Origin: Symsagittifera roscoffensis
Taxonomy: Eukaryota > Xenacoelomorpha > Acoela > Convolutidae
NCBI RefSeq assembly: GCF_963678635.1
Contig: NC_087070.1
Location: forward strand, 41,979,831 to 42,043,830
DNA: 64,000 nucleotides
Direction: 5' to 3'
A program made the position numbers and the translations under genes. Below the pieces are notes generated by a model. That model did no database searches, was not told the origin of the DNA, and saw only the letters and a program-made list of their open reading frames with translations. Below, piece after piece: positions 19,052 through 27,914 of this stretch. Positions within the stretch are counted from its first letter, which is position 1; every line of letters begins with the position of its first letter.

Positions 19052-19899
19052 AACTCCCGGTGAAAAAATTCGAATGGGGAGATGATCACACAGTAGTATT
19101 TAATGCTATAAAAGAGGCGGTGGCAAATATTACGAAAGTACACTATTACGATGCAAATCGTGAAACACGAGTTAAATGCGAAGCTAGCCATGATGGGCTA
19201 GGGGCTACTTTAGAACAACAAAATGATGAAGAGCTATGGGTCCCAATTTCGTTCGCATCCCGATACTTAAACGCCCAAGAAAAAAAATATTCAACAAATG
19301 AGTTGGAGTTATTGGCAGTTGTTTGGGCAGTAGATAGATATAAACACTACCTTCTGGGGAAACCATTTACCATCGCAACTGACCGCAAAGCGCTTACAAC
19401 AGCATTGGATGTTAACCAATCGAACAAGACCTACCAATCACGTTTAACCCGGTGGGTTGACCGGTTACTGCCATATCAGTTCAACATAGTTCACATTCCG
19501 GGGAGGGATATGGGCATAGTTGATTATTTATCGCGTGATCCTTTCAATGATCCCTGGCCCGAATCAGAATTAGACGAAAAGTTTGTAGTAGCGACAATAA
19601 ACTCCTTTCATGAGGCATTCGACTGCTGGAACAGTAGGCTTAAAGCATCAAGGTCGCTCAACCGGAACGAAAACGTTCTAGAATGTTCTAGAAGGAATGC
19701 TAGGAAACAATCATCAAGTAATGGTTGCTATAGCAACCAAAACGGTCAAAACCGAACAAAGCTCGACCGGAACGAGAGAAAACAGTTTCCACGACTGCAA
19801 AAACAGCTAAAAACAACAGTTCACCAAAAACAAATCACTCTTTCGTCAAATCAACCCAGCAAACAGTCAGTCTTAAATAATTGCAAAATCAAAAAATGA
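19048..19899 (+). CDS. pol: Element B1 RNase H and start of linker
   Basis: RNase H with CEASHDGLGATLEQQ, the Glu in STNELELLAVVWAVDRYKHYLLG, ATDRKALTTALD and IPGRDMGIVDYLSRDP. The active-site block reads C-E-A-S where A and C have C/T-D-A-S, in both B copies. The frame is intact here at the G-run (19238-19240, three G), whereas B2 has two G and is broken. It ends in TGA at 19897-19899 (CGA in B2, so a C-to-T change), inside the disordered linker before the missing integrase. Confidence 0.88.
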   Translation: MKLPVKKFEWGDDHTVVFNAIKEAVANITKVHYYDANRETRVKCEASHDGLGATLEQQNDEELWVPISFASRYLNAQEKKYSTNELELLAVVWAVDRYKHYLLGKPFTIATDRKALTTALDVNQSNKTYQSRLTRWVDRLLPYQFNIVHIPGRDMGIVDYLSRDPFNDPWPESELDEKFVVATINSFHEAFDCWNSRLKASRSLNRNENVLECSRRNARKQSSSNGCYSNQNGQNRTKLDRNERKQFPRLQKQLKTTVHQKQITLSSNQPSKQSVLNNCKIKK

Positions 19900-20020
19900 C
19901 CAGTACTGAGAAAAAGAGAAAAAACAGACTCAAGGATCGAGATGTCAGGAAATGAAAACAGATCATACGACTGGTGGTCGAGCTCACCACAAGATTGGCG
20001 GAAGGAGGAGCGCCAATATC

Positions 20021-20208
20021 CATCAATATCCTCATCTTCAGTTGGGGTTGCATCTGCATCGCTGGAATTATTTGGACTGTTCCCTTTTCCATGCTCCGGG
20101 TCTAAACCGACCTTTGGATTGGATTTGTTTCCATCCGGTTGTTGAACCTCTCCTTCTTCTGCAAGTGATTTGCTTTTGTCTGATTGTGAACTGGATTTTT
20201 CGTCTGGC
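20021..20208 (-). pseudogene. Truncated duplicate of host exon 2 with intact splice acceptor
   Basis: Minus-strand copy of the first 188 bases of exon 2, including the TTTCAG acceptor (20214-20209). It is cut at the duplication junction and has no donor; beyond the junction the frame runs into antisense B pol. Lying upstream of the true exon 2 in the gene, it could capture splicing from exon 1 and yield a truncated fusion. One Asp codon of the original (14249-14251) reads Asn here. Confidence 0.8.
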
Positions 20209-20315
20209 CTGAAATAATTGTTTTGACAAAAAGGCTCAATTAATTCGTACTTGTTTTCACAACATTTTTACAGAATTTTTTTTCGCAGAGCAACCATACA
20301 GCGCTGATTTATGGT

Positions 20316-21202
20316 GTGAAAATAGCGAGCTATTGGTGTGATAATAAAATTGAAATAGCGTTAATCATTTTGAAAAAAAAAATCCTCTCCTCAGACATAT
20401 TTAGACTATTGTCACTTCAAACATTGAAACAAAAAAACTCTTCATCTTTTATGGGCTTATTTTGCTTCTTAAAAAATTCCAAATTTTTGAAATTTCACTT
20501 AAAAAATTGTAGTTTACGTAAAATATCGAAAAAAAAAACAAAAAGTTTTAAGCCTACAGTTTACGACTTTGTCAGAAAAATGCCGTAAGTTTGGAACGTG
20601 ACGATCAAGTTAGGACCAAGAAGTCGGTCAGCCAAAAGACGCAAACCCACAATCTCTAGATTGAAATATAACTGATATTTTATGGATTTATTTTAAACAG
20701 AGCATTTAAGAAAAACACACTTAAAAGCAAATTCTTCAAAACTTTAAAACATTTTGAGCATTCCTGACGATTACAATCATCATTTAAATTGTAGCTTTCC
20801 TGGTAGAATAAATGTAACTTTAAGGAATACTGGTATTTCAAAAAAATGTTGACTTTTTGTTCCGATCACTGAAAATGGGGAGAAGTTTTGTATTCGGGTG
20901 TTTTAGTGTTTTTTCTTTTTTTTTTTGAATCTAGAGATCATTTTTAAGCCGTTTAAATTGTGATTCGAAGGCATTAAAAATCTCAAAATTTTTTTTCAGT
21001 GTCGAGAAAAACCGGTTTGTAAATTTTGATTTTTCGTCTAAATTAGAGTTAGCGAGCAGGCTTACAATAGCTTATTTTAATAGTTTAAAAGCGCACAGGA
21101 ATCCTCAAAAAATCACAAAATAGTTCTATTGATAAAAATTTAGGAGTTGGTTCTATAGATATTACAGACTTTTAGAGATATTCAAAACTTTTCGCATTAT
21201 TC
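20316..21202. other. Duplicated intron sequence, no gene seen
   Basis: Copy of 14506-15390; nothing coding. Confidence 0.6.
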
Positions 21203-21424
21203 GGCTCTTTTCCAGTTCCCCCCTTTCAAAATACCGAGTTTTATGTTTTTTTTACGTGTTATCAGGACTAAATGGCTAAATGCGTGATGTTACGCTGTAA
21301 AGTATGAAGAAAAAATCTGTTCAAAATTGTCGATTTGTTCACCACGCCAAATTTCATTGCATTATGACAACGTTATATAGACTTTTCAAAATTGAATTCG
21401 AAAGGGGGGAACTGGAAAAGAGCC
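21203..21424. mobile_element. MITE, duplicated copy of 15391-15612
   Basis: Same termini and the same CATTATTC flanks, because it came with the segmental duplication and not by a new transposition. Confidence 0.9.
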
Positions 21425-21524
21425 CATTATTCGAATCATAACAATCGGATAACGAAAACAATAATTTTACTTGTAAAATTGCGAATGGGGAGAAAAAAAG
21501 GCAAGAGCCAAAAAATTCGCGTCT

Positions 21525-21824
21525 GTACAAAGCAGTCCCATACAAAACAGTCCAATACAAAACAGTCCGCAAAAAAAATGAAATTGAACGGAAAAACAGT
21601 CCAATACAAAACAGTCCGCAAAAAAATGAAAATGAACGGAAAAACAGTCCAATACAAAACAGTCCGCAAAAGTACGAAAATGAACTAAAAAACAGTCCAA
21701 TACAAAACAGTACGCAAAAGTAATAAAATGAACGAAAAAACAGTCCAATACAAAACAGTCCGCAAAAGTATAAAAATGAACAAAAAAACAGCCGACACAA
21801 AACAGTCCGAAAAACAGTCCCAAG
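21525..21824. repeat. Minisatellite, duplicated copy
   Basis: Copy of 15713-16012 with the same number of units, so no unit gain or loss since duplication. Confidence 0.85.
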
Positions 21825-21949
21825 TAATAATTGTTTGACAAGCCGGTAGGCCGAGAATTTTCCTTTGTTCAACTAACATAAACAACAAAATACTGACCGC
21901 CGCAGTCGCGCCAACGTGTTGCGAGCTTGCAATTTTGAAGGATGGGGGT

Positions 21950-22207
21950 TGTCATACCGCTACTGCAGTAGCAGTATTTATATACGTATGTACAGCTAAC
22001 CTTTGGTGCTCAATCATTATTTTATGGTATGCTCAAGGTCATACGTAAGTGATGACACTGAGATTAAGCGAGAGATCAGAGTTCTTAACAATGATCTATC
22101 TCTCAGTACAACACCAAAACAAAAGAAACAGAAAACCTAAATTCAATATCCAAAATACAGTATTGAATTACAACTTGTTTTCAATCGATATCGCAAGGCA
22201 TATCACA
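21950..22207 (+). repeat. 5' LTR of element B2
   Basis: 258 bp. Its last base is the A of the gag ATG. Confidence 0.94.
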
Positions 22208-22926
22208 TGGCGCAGCCAGCAGGATTCGCAGCTCAAGACAACAGAACGGATATGGGAATTCCGGTATTTTGGGCATCAGCGAATCTAGACCCTCCGTGGC
22301 AATTTAAAAATTGGTTCGAACAATTTCTCATGGCGGTTACGGTCAAAGAAAATGTGAACCCAGAGATTACTTTGGAAGAACCAAAAGACATATTAGAGGA
22401 ACCACCACCACGCCCGGAAACGCCCAGGGATGGGGAGAACGAAGATGCGAGGAACGCTAGGATTCTTAGAGATAAGCTAGCAAGGGATAGAGTAGTATTG
22501 GAGAACGAAGACAGAAAGACAAGAGGCCCACGAGTCGGACACAATGTCTTCTACAACGAAGTACAAAAGAAACTGGTGTCAAGATTATTTTTATCTTTGG
22601 GTACAGAGGGAAAGAAGAGATTCCTACAAAAGAACCCGCACGTTGAAATATCGAAAATGACGTTCAGGGAAATAACAGATTTGGCAGAAGTCTCGTTTCA
22701 AAAGGTAAAAAGTGTAACATACGAAAGATACAAGTTATTTACGAGAATGCAAGAATCTGGAGAATCTCTAGAATCATTCCACGCAGCGTTAACTGCTCAA
22801 GCAGCCCGATCAGAACTGGGAGCATTGGAAAATGAAATAGTGCGAGACCTGTTCATCTCGAAAATGAAAAACATGACATTGCAGGACACGTTGACATTCG
22901 AAACTCTAGATCGGTGGAAGTTTTAA
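22207..22926 (+). CDS. gag: Element B2 Gag, capsid region
   Basis: Nearly identical to the B1 gag at 16395-17114, with the same overlap of start codon and LTR/primer site and the same frame slip at the end. Differences include Lys-Asn-Trp versus Lys-Ile-Trp near residue 35 and Ser versus Cys in the QKVKSVTYERYK block. Confidence 0.88.
   Translation: MAQPAGFAAQDNRTDMGIPVFWASANLDPPWQFKNWFEQFLMAVTVKENVNPEITLEEPKDILEEPPPRPETPRDGENEDARNARILRDKLARDRVVLENEDRKTRGPRVGHNVFYNEVQKKLVSRLFLSLGTEGKKRFLQKNPHVEISKMTFREITDLAEVSFQKVKSVTYERYKLFTRMQESGESLESFHAALTAQAARSELGALENEIVRDLFISKMKNMTLQDTLTFETLDRWKF
22208..22229 (+). other. Primer binding site of element B2 (tRNA-Ser)
   Basis: Starts TGGCGCAGCCAGCAGGATTC. 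Its complement has exact tRNA geometry: T-loop end CGAAT, T-stem strand CCTGC, seven acceptor bases, discriminator G, then CCA. CGAATCCTGC and a G discriminator are typical of eukaryotic tRNA-Ser. The same site in B1 is at 16396-16417. It also codes for gag residues 1-8. Confidence 0.8.
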
Positions 22927-24896
22927 AAAGGGCTATAAAATTCGAACATAGCAAGTTAACCACAATGGCGTTTCAGAAGACTAATGCTGGGGCTACAGGG
23001 GGATCAAGTAGCAATTACACCTCGGGTGTGAGGGTAAAACAGGAACCTGTAATGGCAGTTCGAAATTTGGGGGGGACAACCAAAACTCCAAATAGAAGAG
23101 AAACGCATAAAAGACAGAATAATAACAAGAATCAAAACACGAAAACAAAACCATGTAATAGATGTGGAGGGACGTTTGAACAGGGACACCTAAAAAATTG
23201 TCCAGCGATGGGGAAAACCTGTAAACACTGTGGCAAACCCAATCATTTCGCTAAAATGTGCAGATCCCAACAAGTAAGTGAAGTTGCGGAAGAATCGGAA
23301 GGATCGGTAGAGGAATGCGATCAGATCAGTGAAGGTGTTGGGTCATGTAGTGAATTTGAAGTTATGTCGATACAAACCTACCAACCGGAAAATGAGCAAG
23401 TTTCAAAATATGTGAAAGACCGAATCAACGAAATGAGAAACAAAACAGACGGAAAAGTGGTACGAGTTCAGAAAATAGATTCGATTCGCGATCCAACATT
23501 GAATCGCGTAAAATCACAAAAGGCCATGGTACGAATAGATAATCAGATAATTCAATTAACAGTGGACACTGGAAGTCCTGTTTCATTTCTCAACTGGGCC
23601 ACGACAAAGGAAATTATGGAAAAATCAAACAAAGTGAGATTCATACCGTCCGATAAATTGAACTTACAAACCAAATTTGTGGACTACAATAAACAACCGA
23701 TCAGTATTCTGGGAGCCCTAAAAACCAATCTGAGGTCAGCGGGCTGGGAAGTAAAGGGCGCAACCTTTCTGGTATCAGAACGAAAAACCAGATGCATCAT
23801 GGGATTAGACCTGCAAGGACAAGTGGGAATATTGACTACACAAAGACCAGCGCCAAAAGAACTCACCAGGTTTGACGTGCTCATGTGCGAGCAGTCAGAA
23901 GGTTGGAAAGAAAAATTTTTCACTAAATTTAAAAACTTATTTGAAAGACAAGGCATTTCGAAAAATCACATTGTCAGTTCAAAATTCAAATACCCACTAT
24001 GTCCGATTCAAGAAAAGGGGAGAAGAAACCCAATTCACATACAAGATAAAGTCGAAAAAGAAATCGAGAAGTTATTGACAGAAGGTCATATAACAAAACT
24101 TGATAAATGTACAAGTGATTGCTTTATCGCCCCGATTGTGATAACAGTAAAGAAGGACGACTCAATAAAATTGGCAATGGATGCAAAACCAATCAATAGG
24201 CAATTGTTCAAAAACAAATACCAAATGCCAAATGTAGATGAACTTATTGATGGGGTAAGCCAGATTGTTACCGAAAACAAAAAGGGTACGCTATATTTTT
24301 CAGTGTTAGATTTGAAATATGCGTACAGTCAATTAAAATTGGCTGCTGATACAGCTAGGCAATGCAATTTTAATATTGTTGGCGGAAAAACAACTGGAAC
24401 TTACAGATTCTTGACAGGGTTCTATGGTCTAGCAGATATGCCAGCTGAATTTCAAAAGGCCATGGATAGAACCATCAACCACGCCAAAAACACGTTCTGT
24501 TTTCTGGATGACATACTTATTGTGTCAAAGGGAAGTGAAATCGAACATGCAAACTTAGTAGAAGCAGTATTAAAGAAATTGGATGCGGAAAATTTGGCAT
24601 TGAAACTATCAAAATGTGAATTTTTCAAACAAGAAGTGAATTGGTTGGGTCATCATCTCTCAGAAGAAGGGGTTAGACCAAAAATCACTAAAACGGAAGC
24701 GGTAGTAAACTTGAACACGCCGAAATCTCTAAAGCAACTAAGGTCATTCTTGGGAAGCATAAATCACTTAGCTAAATTTATACCTAACGTAGCAAGTCTG
24801 ACTGAGAGATTAAGACCACTTCTTAAAGAAGAAAATCAAAAGAAAAAATTAAAAAAACATGAAACTCCCGGTGAAAAAATTCGAATGGGGAGATGA
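22914..24896 (+). CDS. pol: Element B2 nucleocapsid, protease and reverse transcriptase
   Basis: Same domain order as B1: double zinc knuckle, DTGS protease, RT with FLDD. The A-run at 24851-24857 has seven A (eight in B1). In this copy the frame runs on for a short spurious tail to the stop at 24894-24896, while RNase H starts in another frame at 24859. Confidence 0.9.
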   Translation: MEVLKRAIKFEHSKLTTMAFQKTNAGATGGSSSNYTSGVRVKQEPVMAVRNLGGTTKTPNRRETHKRQNNNKNQNTKTKPCNRCGGTFEQGHLKNCPAMGKTCKHCGKPNHFAKMCRSQQVSEVAEESEGSVEECDQISEGVGSCSEFEVMSIQTYQPENEQVSKYVKDRINEMRNKTDGKVVRVQKIDSIRDPTLNRVKSQKAMVRIDNQIIQLTVDTGSPVSFLNWATTKEIMEKSNKVRFIPSDKLNLQTKFVDYNKQPISILGALKTNLRSAGWEVKGATFLVSERKTRCIMGLDLQGQVGILTTQRPAPKELTRFDVLMCEQSEGWKEKFFTKFKNLFERQGISKNHIVSSKFKYPLCPIQEKGRRNPIHIQDKVEKEIEKLLTEGHITKLDKCTSDCFIAPIVITVKKDDSIKLAMDAKPINRQLFKNKYQMPNVDELIDGVSQIVTENKKGTLYFSVLDLKYAYSQLKLAADTARQCNFNIVGGKTTGTYRFLTGFYGLADMPAEFQKAMDRTINHAKNTFCFLDDILIVSKGSEIEHANLVEAVLKKLDAENLALKLSKCEFFKQEVNWLGHHLSEEGVRPKITKTEAVVNLNTPKSLKQLRSFLGSINHLAKFIPNVASLTERLRPLLKEENQKKKLKKHETPGEKIRMGR

Positions 24897-25080
24897 TCAC
24901 ACAGTAGTATTTAATGCTATAAAAGAGGCGGTGGCAAATATTACGAAAGTACACTATTACGATGCAAATCGTGAAACACGAGTTAAATGCGAAGCTAGCC
25001 ATGATGGGCTAGGGGCTACTTTAGAACAACAAAATGATGAAGAGCTATGGTCCCAATTTCGTTCGCATCCCGATACTTAA
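24859..25080 (+). pseudogene. pol: Element B2 RNase H, N-terminal fragment
   Basis: Begins the RNase H domain (CEASHDGLGATLEQQ) and is cut by loss of one G at 25049-25050 relative to B1, ending in a frameshift tail at 25080. Confidence 0.85.
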
Positions 25081-27104
25081 ACGCCCAAGAAAAAAAATAT
25101 TCAACAAATGAGTTGGAGTTATTGGCAGTTGTTTGGGCAGTAGATAGATATAAACACTACCTTCTGGGGAAACCATTTACCATCGCAACTGACCGCAAAG
25201 CGCTTACAACAGCATTGGATGTTAACCAATCGAACAAGACCTACCAATCACGTTTAACCCGGTGGGTTGACCGGTTACTGCCATATCAGTTCAACATAGT
25301 TCACATTCCGGGGAGGGATATGGGCATAGTTGATTATTTATCGCGTGATCCTTTCAATGATCCCTGGCCCGAATCAGAATTAGACGAAAAGTTTGTAGTA
25401 GCGACAATAAACTCCTTTCATGAAGCGTTCGACTGCTGGAACAGTAGGCTTAAAGCATCAAGGTCGCTCAACCGGAACGAAAACGTTCTAGAATGTTCTA
25501 GAAGGAATGCTAGGAAACAATCATCAAGTAATGGTTGCTATAGCAACCAAAACGGTCAAAACCGAACAAAGCTCGACCGGAACGAGAGAAAACAGTTTCC
25601 ACGACTGCAAAAACAGCTAAAAACAACAGTTCACCAAAAACAAATCACTCTTTCGTCAAATCAACCCAGCAAACAGTCAGTCTTAAATAATTGCAAAATC
25701 AAAAAACGACCAGTACTGAGAAAAAGAGAAAAAACAGACTCAAGGATCGAGATGTCAGGAAATGAAAACAGATCATACGACTGGTGGTCGAGCTCACCAC
25801 AAGATTGGCGGAAGGAGGAGCGCGAAGAAAGCCTAATGGACCCAAAGTGGAACCGATCACTTTCCAACACTAACGAACTCTCGGGAGAGGAGGAGATCAC
25901 AGAGACAGTTCAACGTACGAGAAAAATAATACGAGGGGGCCGAAAAAATAGGGACAGCTCCGACAGCGAAACACGTCATGCACAACGAGTAAAATGGTCG
26001 TTGGAACCGGACCAACAAAGAATAGCGGATCAAAGACTGCTCTCATTCTGGCAGTTAATAGCCGGAGATAACGATGTTCAGGAAAATAGAGAACTGGTGG
26101 CTCATACCCAAGAAGTCAGCGACAGCTTGGAACACGAATCGAGTTCAACATCGCCTAAACCGATCGCGTCGGCGGAACGGAAACTCAGTGAGGTGAATGT
26201 AATAGAAGTGGACCTGACAACCACAGAGGAGGCGGAGAGTGAGGAGGAAGTGTGCTCAATTCAACCGCCAAAGGGACTGGGCAAGAGACTGCAAAAGCAG
26301 CAACAAGTAGAGACCCTAAACAACCTCGCAAAACTGTTCGACAAAAACTTACTAGCAGAATTGACCACAGAACACACGTGGATGGACTGCCTCAGGCGAG
26401 TGGTAGAGAGAGGGGACAAACAAGGATTCGAATTGATGGGACCTTATACAGATCCGTTGTGGTCACAGATGGCAGTTCAGGACGACTGCATCTTGGTGAA
26501 TAATCGGCTAGCAGTACCAATTCAACTAAGACAAGCTGTCCTGAAACGAATACATCGAGGGCACCCAGGACAGGAAGCTATGTTGGGAGCAGCGCAATAT
26601 CTGTGGTGGCCACACATGAATAAGGACATTGTGAATTTGGCAGAGAAGTGTCGTAGCTGTACCAGATATGGTAAGAATGTAAAATACCTTATTTCGAAAA
26701 ATTCGTCAAAACCACTGCCACTGCTCACGCAGCCGGGACAGGAGGTACAACTAGACTACGCGGGGCCTATAGAAAATCAAAAAGGAAAAAAAATCTACCT
26801 TTTAGTAGCTATAGATCGATTCTCGAAATTTCCATCAGTGAAGGTTACAAAATCCACAAGTGGAAAGTGCACAGTAAAATTCTTGAGATCATATATCGAC
26901 ACACATGGAGTCCCTGAATCAATTCGTTCGGACCAATTTTCAGGCTTTAAGGGAAAAACTCTAAAAAAATTCTGTTCGGAACTCAATATCGAGCAAAAAT
27001 TCTGTCCGGTGGGGGACCACAGAGGTTGTGGTTTGGTTGAACGTACAATTCAAACAATAAAAAGAAGACTGGGAGTGATGATGCTCGAAGAAAATAATAA
27101 ATAA
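25047..27104 (+). CDS. pol: Element B2 RNase H, disordered linker and integrase core
   Basis: Starts in the middle of RNase H (FASRYLNAQEKKYSTNELEL). A linker of about 330 residues follows that is charged and disordered and contains a SUMO-interacting-motif-like stretch (NVIEVDLTTTEEAESEEE, about 26196-26250). Integrase follows: zinc finger (IHRGHPGQEAML ... CRSCTRYGKN) and core with D in QLDYAGPIENQKG, D in RSDQFSGFKG, and E in GCGLVERTIQTIKRRLG. The usual Gly after D-Q is Phe here (DQF). The TAA at 27102-27104 interrupts the domain, but the same frame continues to 27914. Confidence 0.9.
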   Translation: MVPISFASRYLNAQEKKYSTNELELLAVVWAVDRYKHYLLGKPFTIATDRKALTTALDVNQSNKTYQSRLTRWVDRLLPYQFNIVHIPGRDMGIVDYLSRDPFNDPWPESELDEKFVVATINSFHEAFDCWNSRLKASRSLNRNENVLECSRRNARKQSSSNGCYSNQNGQNRTKLDRNERKQFPRLQKQLKTTVHQKQITLSSNQPSKQSVLNNCKIKKRPVLRKREKTDSRIEMSGNENRSYDWWSSSPQDWRKEEREESLMDPKWNRSLSNTNELSGEEEITETVQRTRKIIRGGRKNRDSSDSETRHAQRVKWSLEPDQQRIADQRLLSFWQLIAGDNDVQENRELVAHTQEVSDSLEHESSSTSPKPIASAERKLSEVNVIEVDLTTTEEAESEEEVCSIQPPKGLGKRLQKQQQVETLNNLAKLFDKNLLAELTTEHTWMDCLRRVVERGDKQGFELMGPYTDPLWSQMAVQDDCILVNNRLAVPIQLRQAVLKRIHRGHPGQEAMLGAAQYLWWPHMNKDIVNLAEKCRSCTRYGKNVKYLISKNSSKPLPLLTQPGQEVQLDYAGPIENQKGKKIYLLVAIDRFSKFPSVKVTKSTSGKCTVKFLRSYIDTHGVPESIRSDQFSGFKGKTLKKFCSELNIEQKFCPVGDHRGCGLVERTIQTIKRRLGVMMLEENNK

Positions 27105-27914
27105 ATCAAATTATGTCTCAGCACTATAATGAGAGATTTACGGTGGAACAAGCAGAAAACAATTCAAGTATCCCCGTTTCAAGCACCTTTCGGCAGACTA
27201 CCAAAATCAGAATTTAAAATTGTGAGGGATAGGTTTTTAAATAATTCTGATTATTTAGACAAACAGCACTTGGAACGCTCAGCACTGACGGCCTCTCAAA
27301 TGAAACGGAGAATTGACCAGTCGAGAGAGAATCTAAAAATAGTGCGCAAGGGACAACTGAGCAGGGATACAAGCCCACTGCACAAGCAGCAGCTAACATC
27401 GGACCGAGACAAAGAAAGGGCCAAAGCTCTAAAGAAATTGTTGGAGGCAAACGCCCGCTGGAACTACGAAAGAAGGGACGCGGCTAAAAACGACATCAGG
27501 AAATTAGTGGACGAGACAGGGCAACTCAATCCCGATCTTCGAAAGGAAATGATCTACTCTTGGGAGAAAGGATTTGTGGAGGACAAAGTAGAAAATCAAT
27601 GTAAATCACCACCAAAGACAATACTTCGAAAGGATCCACTAAGGAAAAGCGGACAAGCCTTAACCAGACCAATAAAGGGGAAAATCGCTTCAGAAACGGA
27701 CTCAACAATTAAGACATCGGCCGGTTCGATTTATAGGAAATCGGATATAGCCCAATCAAAAACGGTACTGACGCAAGAAAATCAGCGAAGCACGAGTAAA
27801 AGTCCATCGTCGGAACCTACAAAAAAATTTAAGCGAATCAGTTCTCCAGAACTACTAGAGGAGATGGAATCGAGGACGAACTTCAAGGAGAAATGGAAAT
27901 CGCAGATGCAATGA
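27105..27914 (+). CDS. pol: Element B2 integrase C-terminal region (in frame after a nonsense codon)
   Basis: The same frame as the upstream integrase, separated only by the TAA at 27102-27104. It carries the end of the core (VSPFQAPFGRLPKSEF, matching SPFEAHFGRSPNTIW in A) and, near residue 200 of the segment, a GSIYRKSDIAQSK block that corresponds to the IRKSDLA block of elements A and C. Lys/Arg-rich throughout. It ends at TGA 27912-27914 and overlaps the next ORF. Confidence 0.8.
   Translation: MKLCLSTIMRDLRWNKQKTIQVSPFQAPFGRLPKSEFKIVRDRFLNNSDYLDKQHLERSALTASQMKRRIDQSRENLKIVRKGQLSRDTSPLHKQQLTSDRDKERAKALKKLLEANARWNYERRDAAKNDIRKLVDETGQLNPDLRKEMIYSWEKGFVEDKVENQCKSPPKTILRKDPLRKSGQALTRPIKGKIASETDSTIKTSAGSIYRKSDIAQSKTVLTQENQRSTSKSPSSEPTKKFKRISSPELLEEMESRTNFKEKWKSQMQ

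Larger units (their letters stand above)
14211..20013. repeat. Tandem duplication, first unit (about 5.8 kb)
   Basis: 14211-20013 matches 20021-25823 almost base for base. The unit runs from inside host exon 2, through intron sequence (MITE, minisatellite), the 5' LTR of element B, gag, protease, RT and RNase H, to a point in B pol. At the junction, 20014-20020 (caatatc) is a 7-bp filler that copies the adjacent 20024-20030. The two units share the same GGGGT flank before the LTR, so duplication followed a single B insertion. Confidence 0.93.
16138..20013 (+). mobile_element. Gypsy element B1, truncated copy made by the tandem duplication
   Basis: It has the 5' LTR, gag, protease, RT and RNase H, then ends abruptly at 20013 where host exon sequence resumes. 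It has no integrase and no 3' LTR. It is not an independent insertion: it shares the GGGGT flank (16133-16137) with B2. Confidence 0.92.
20021..25823. repeat. Tandem duplication, second unit
   Basis: Copy of 14211-20013. Differences are scattered substitutions plus single-base length changes in A- and G-runs. Confidence 0.93.

Noticed and set aside
16138-20013. B1 as an independent second insertion of the same retroelement
   Set aside because: It shares the GGGGT flank, MITE, minisatellite and host exon with B2; it was made by segmental duplication.
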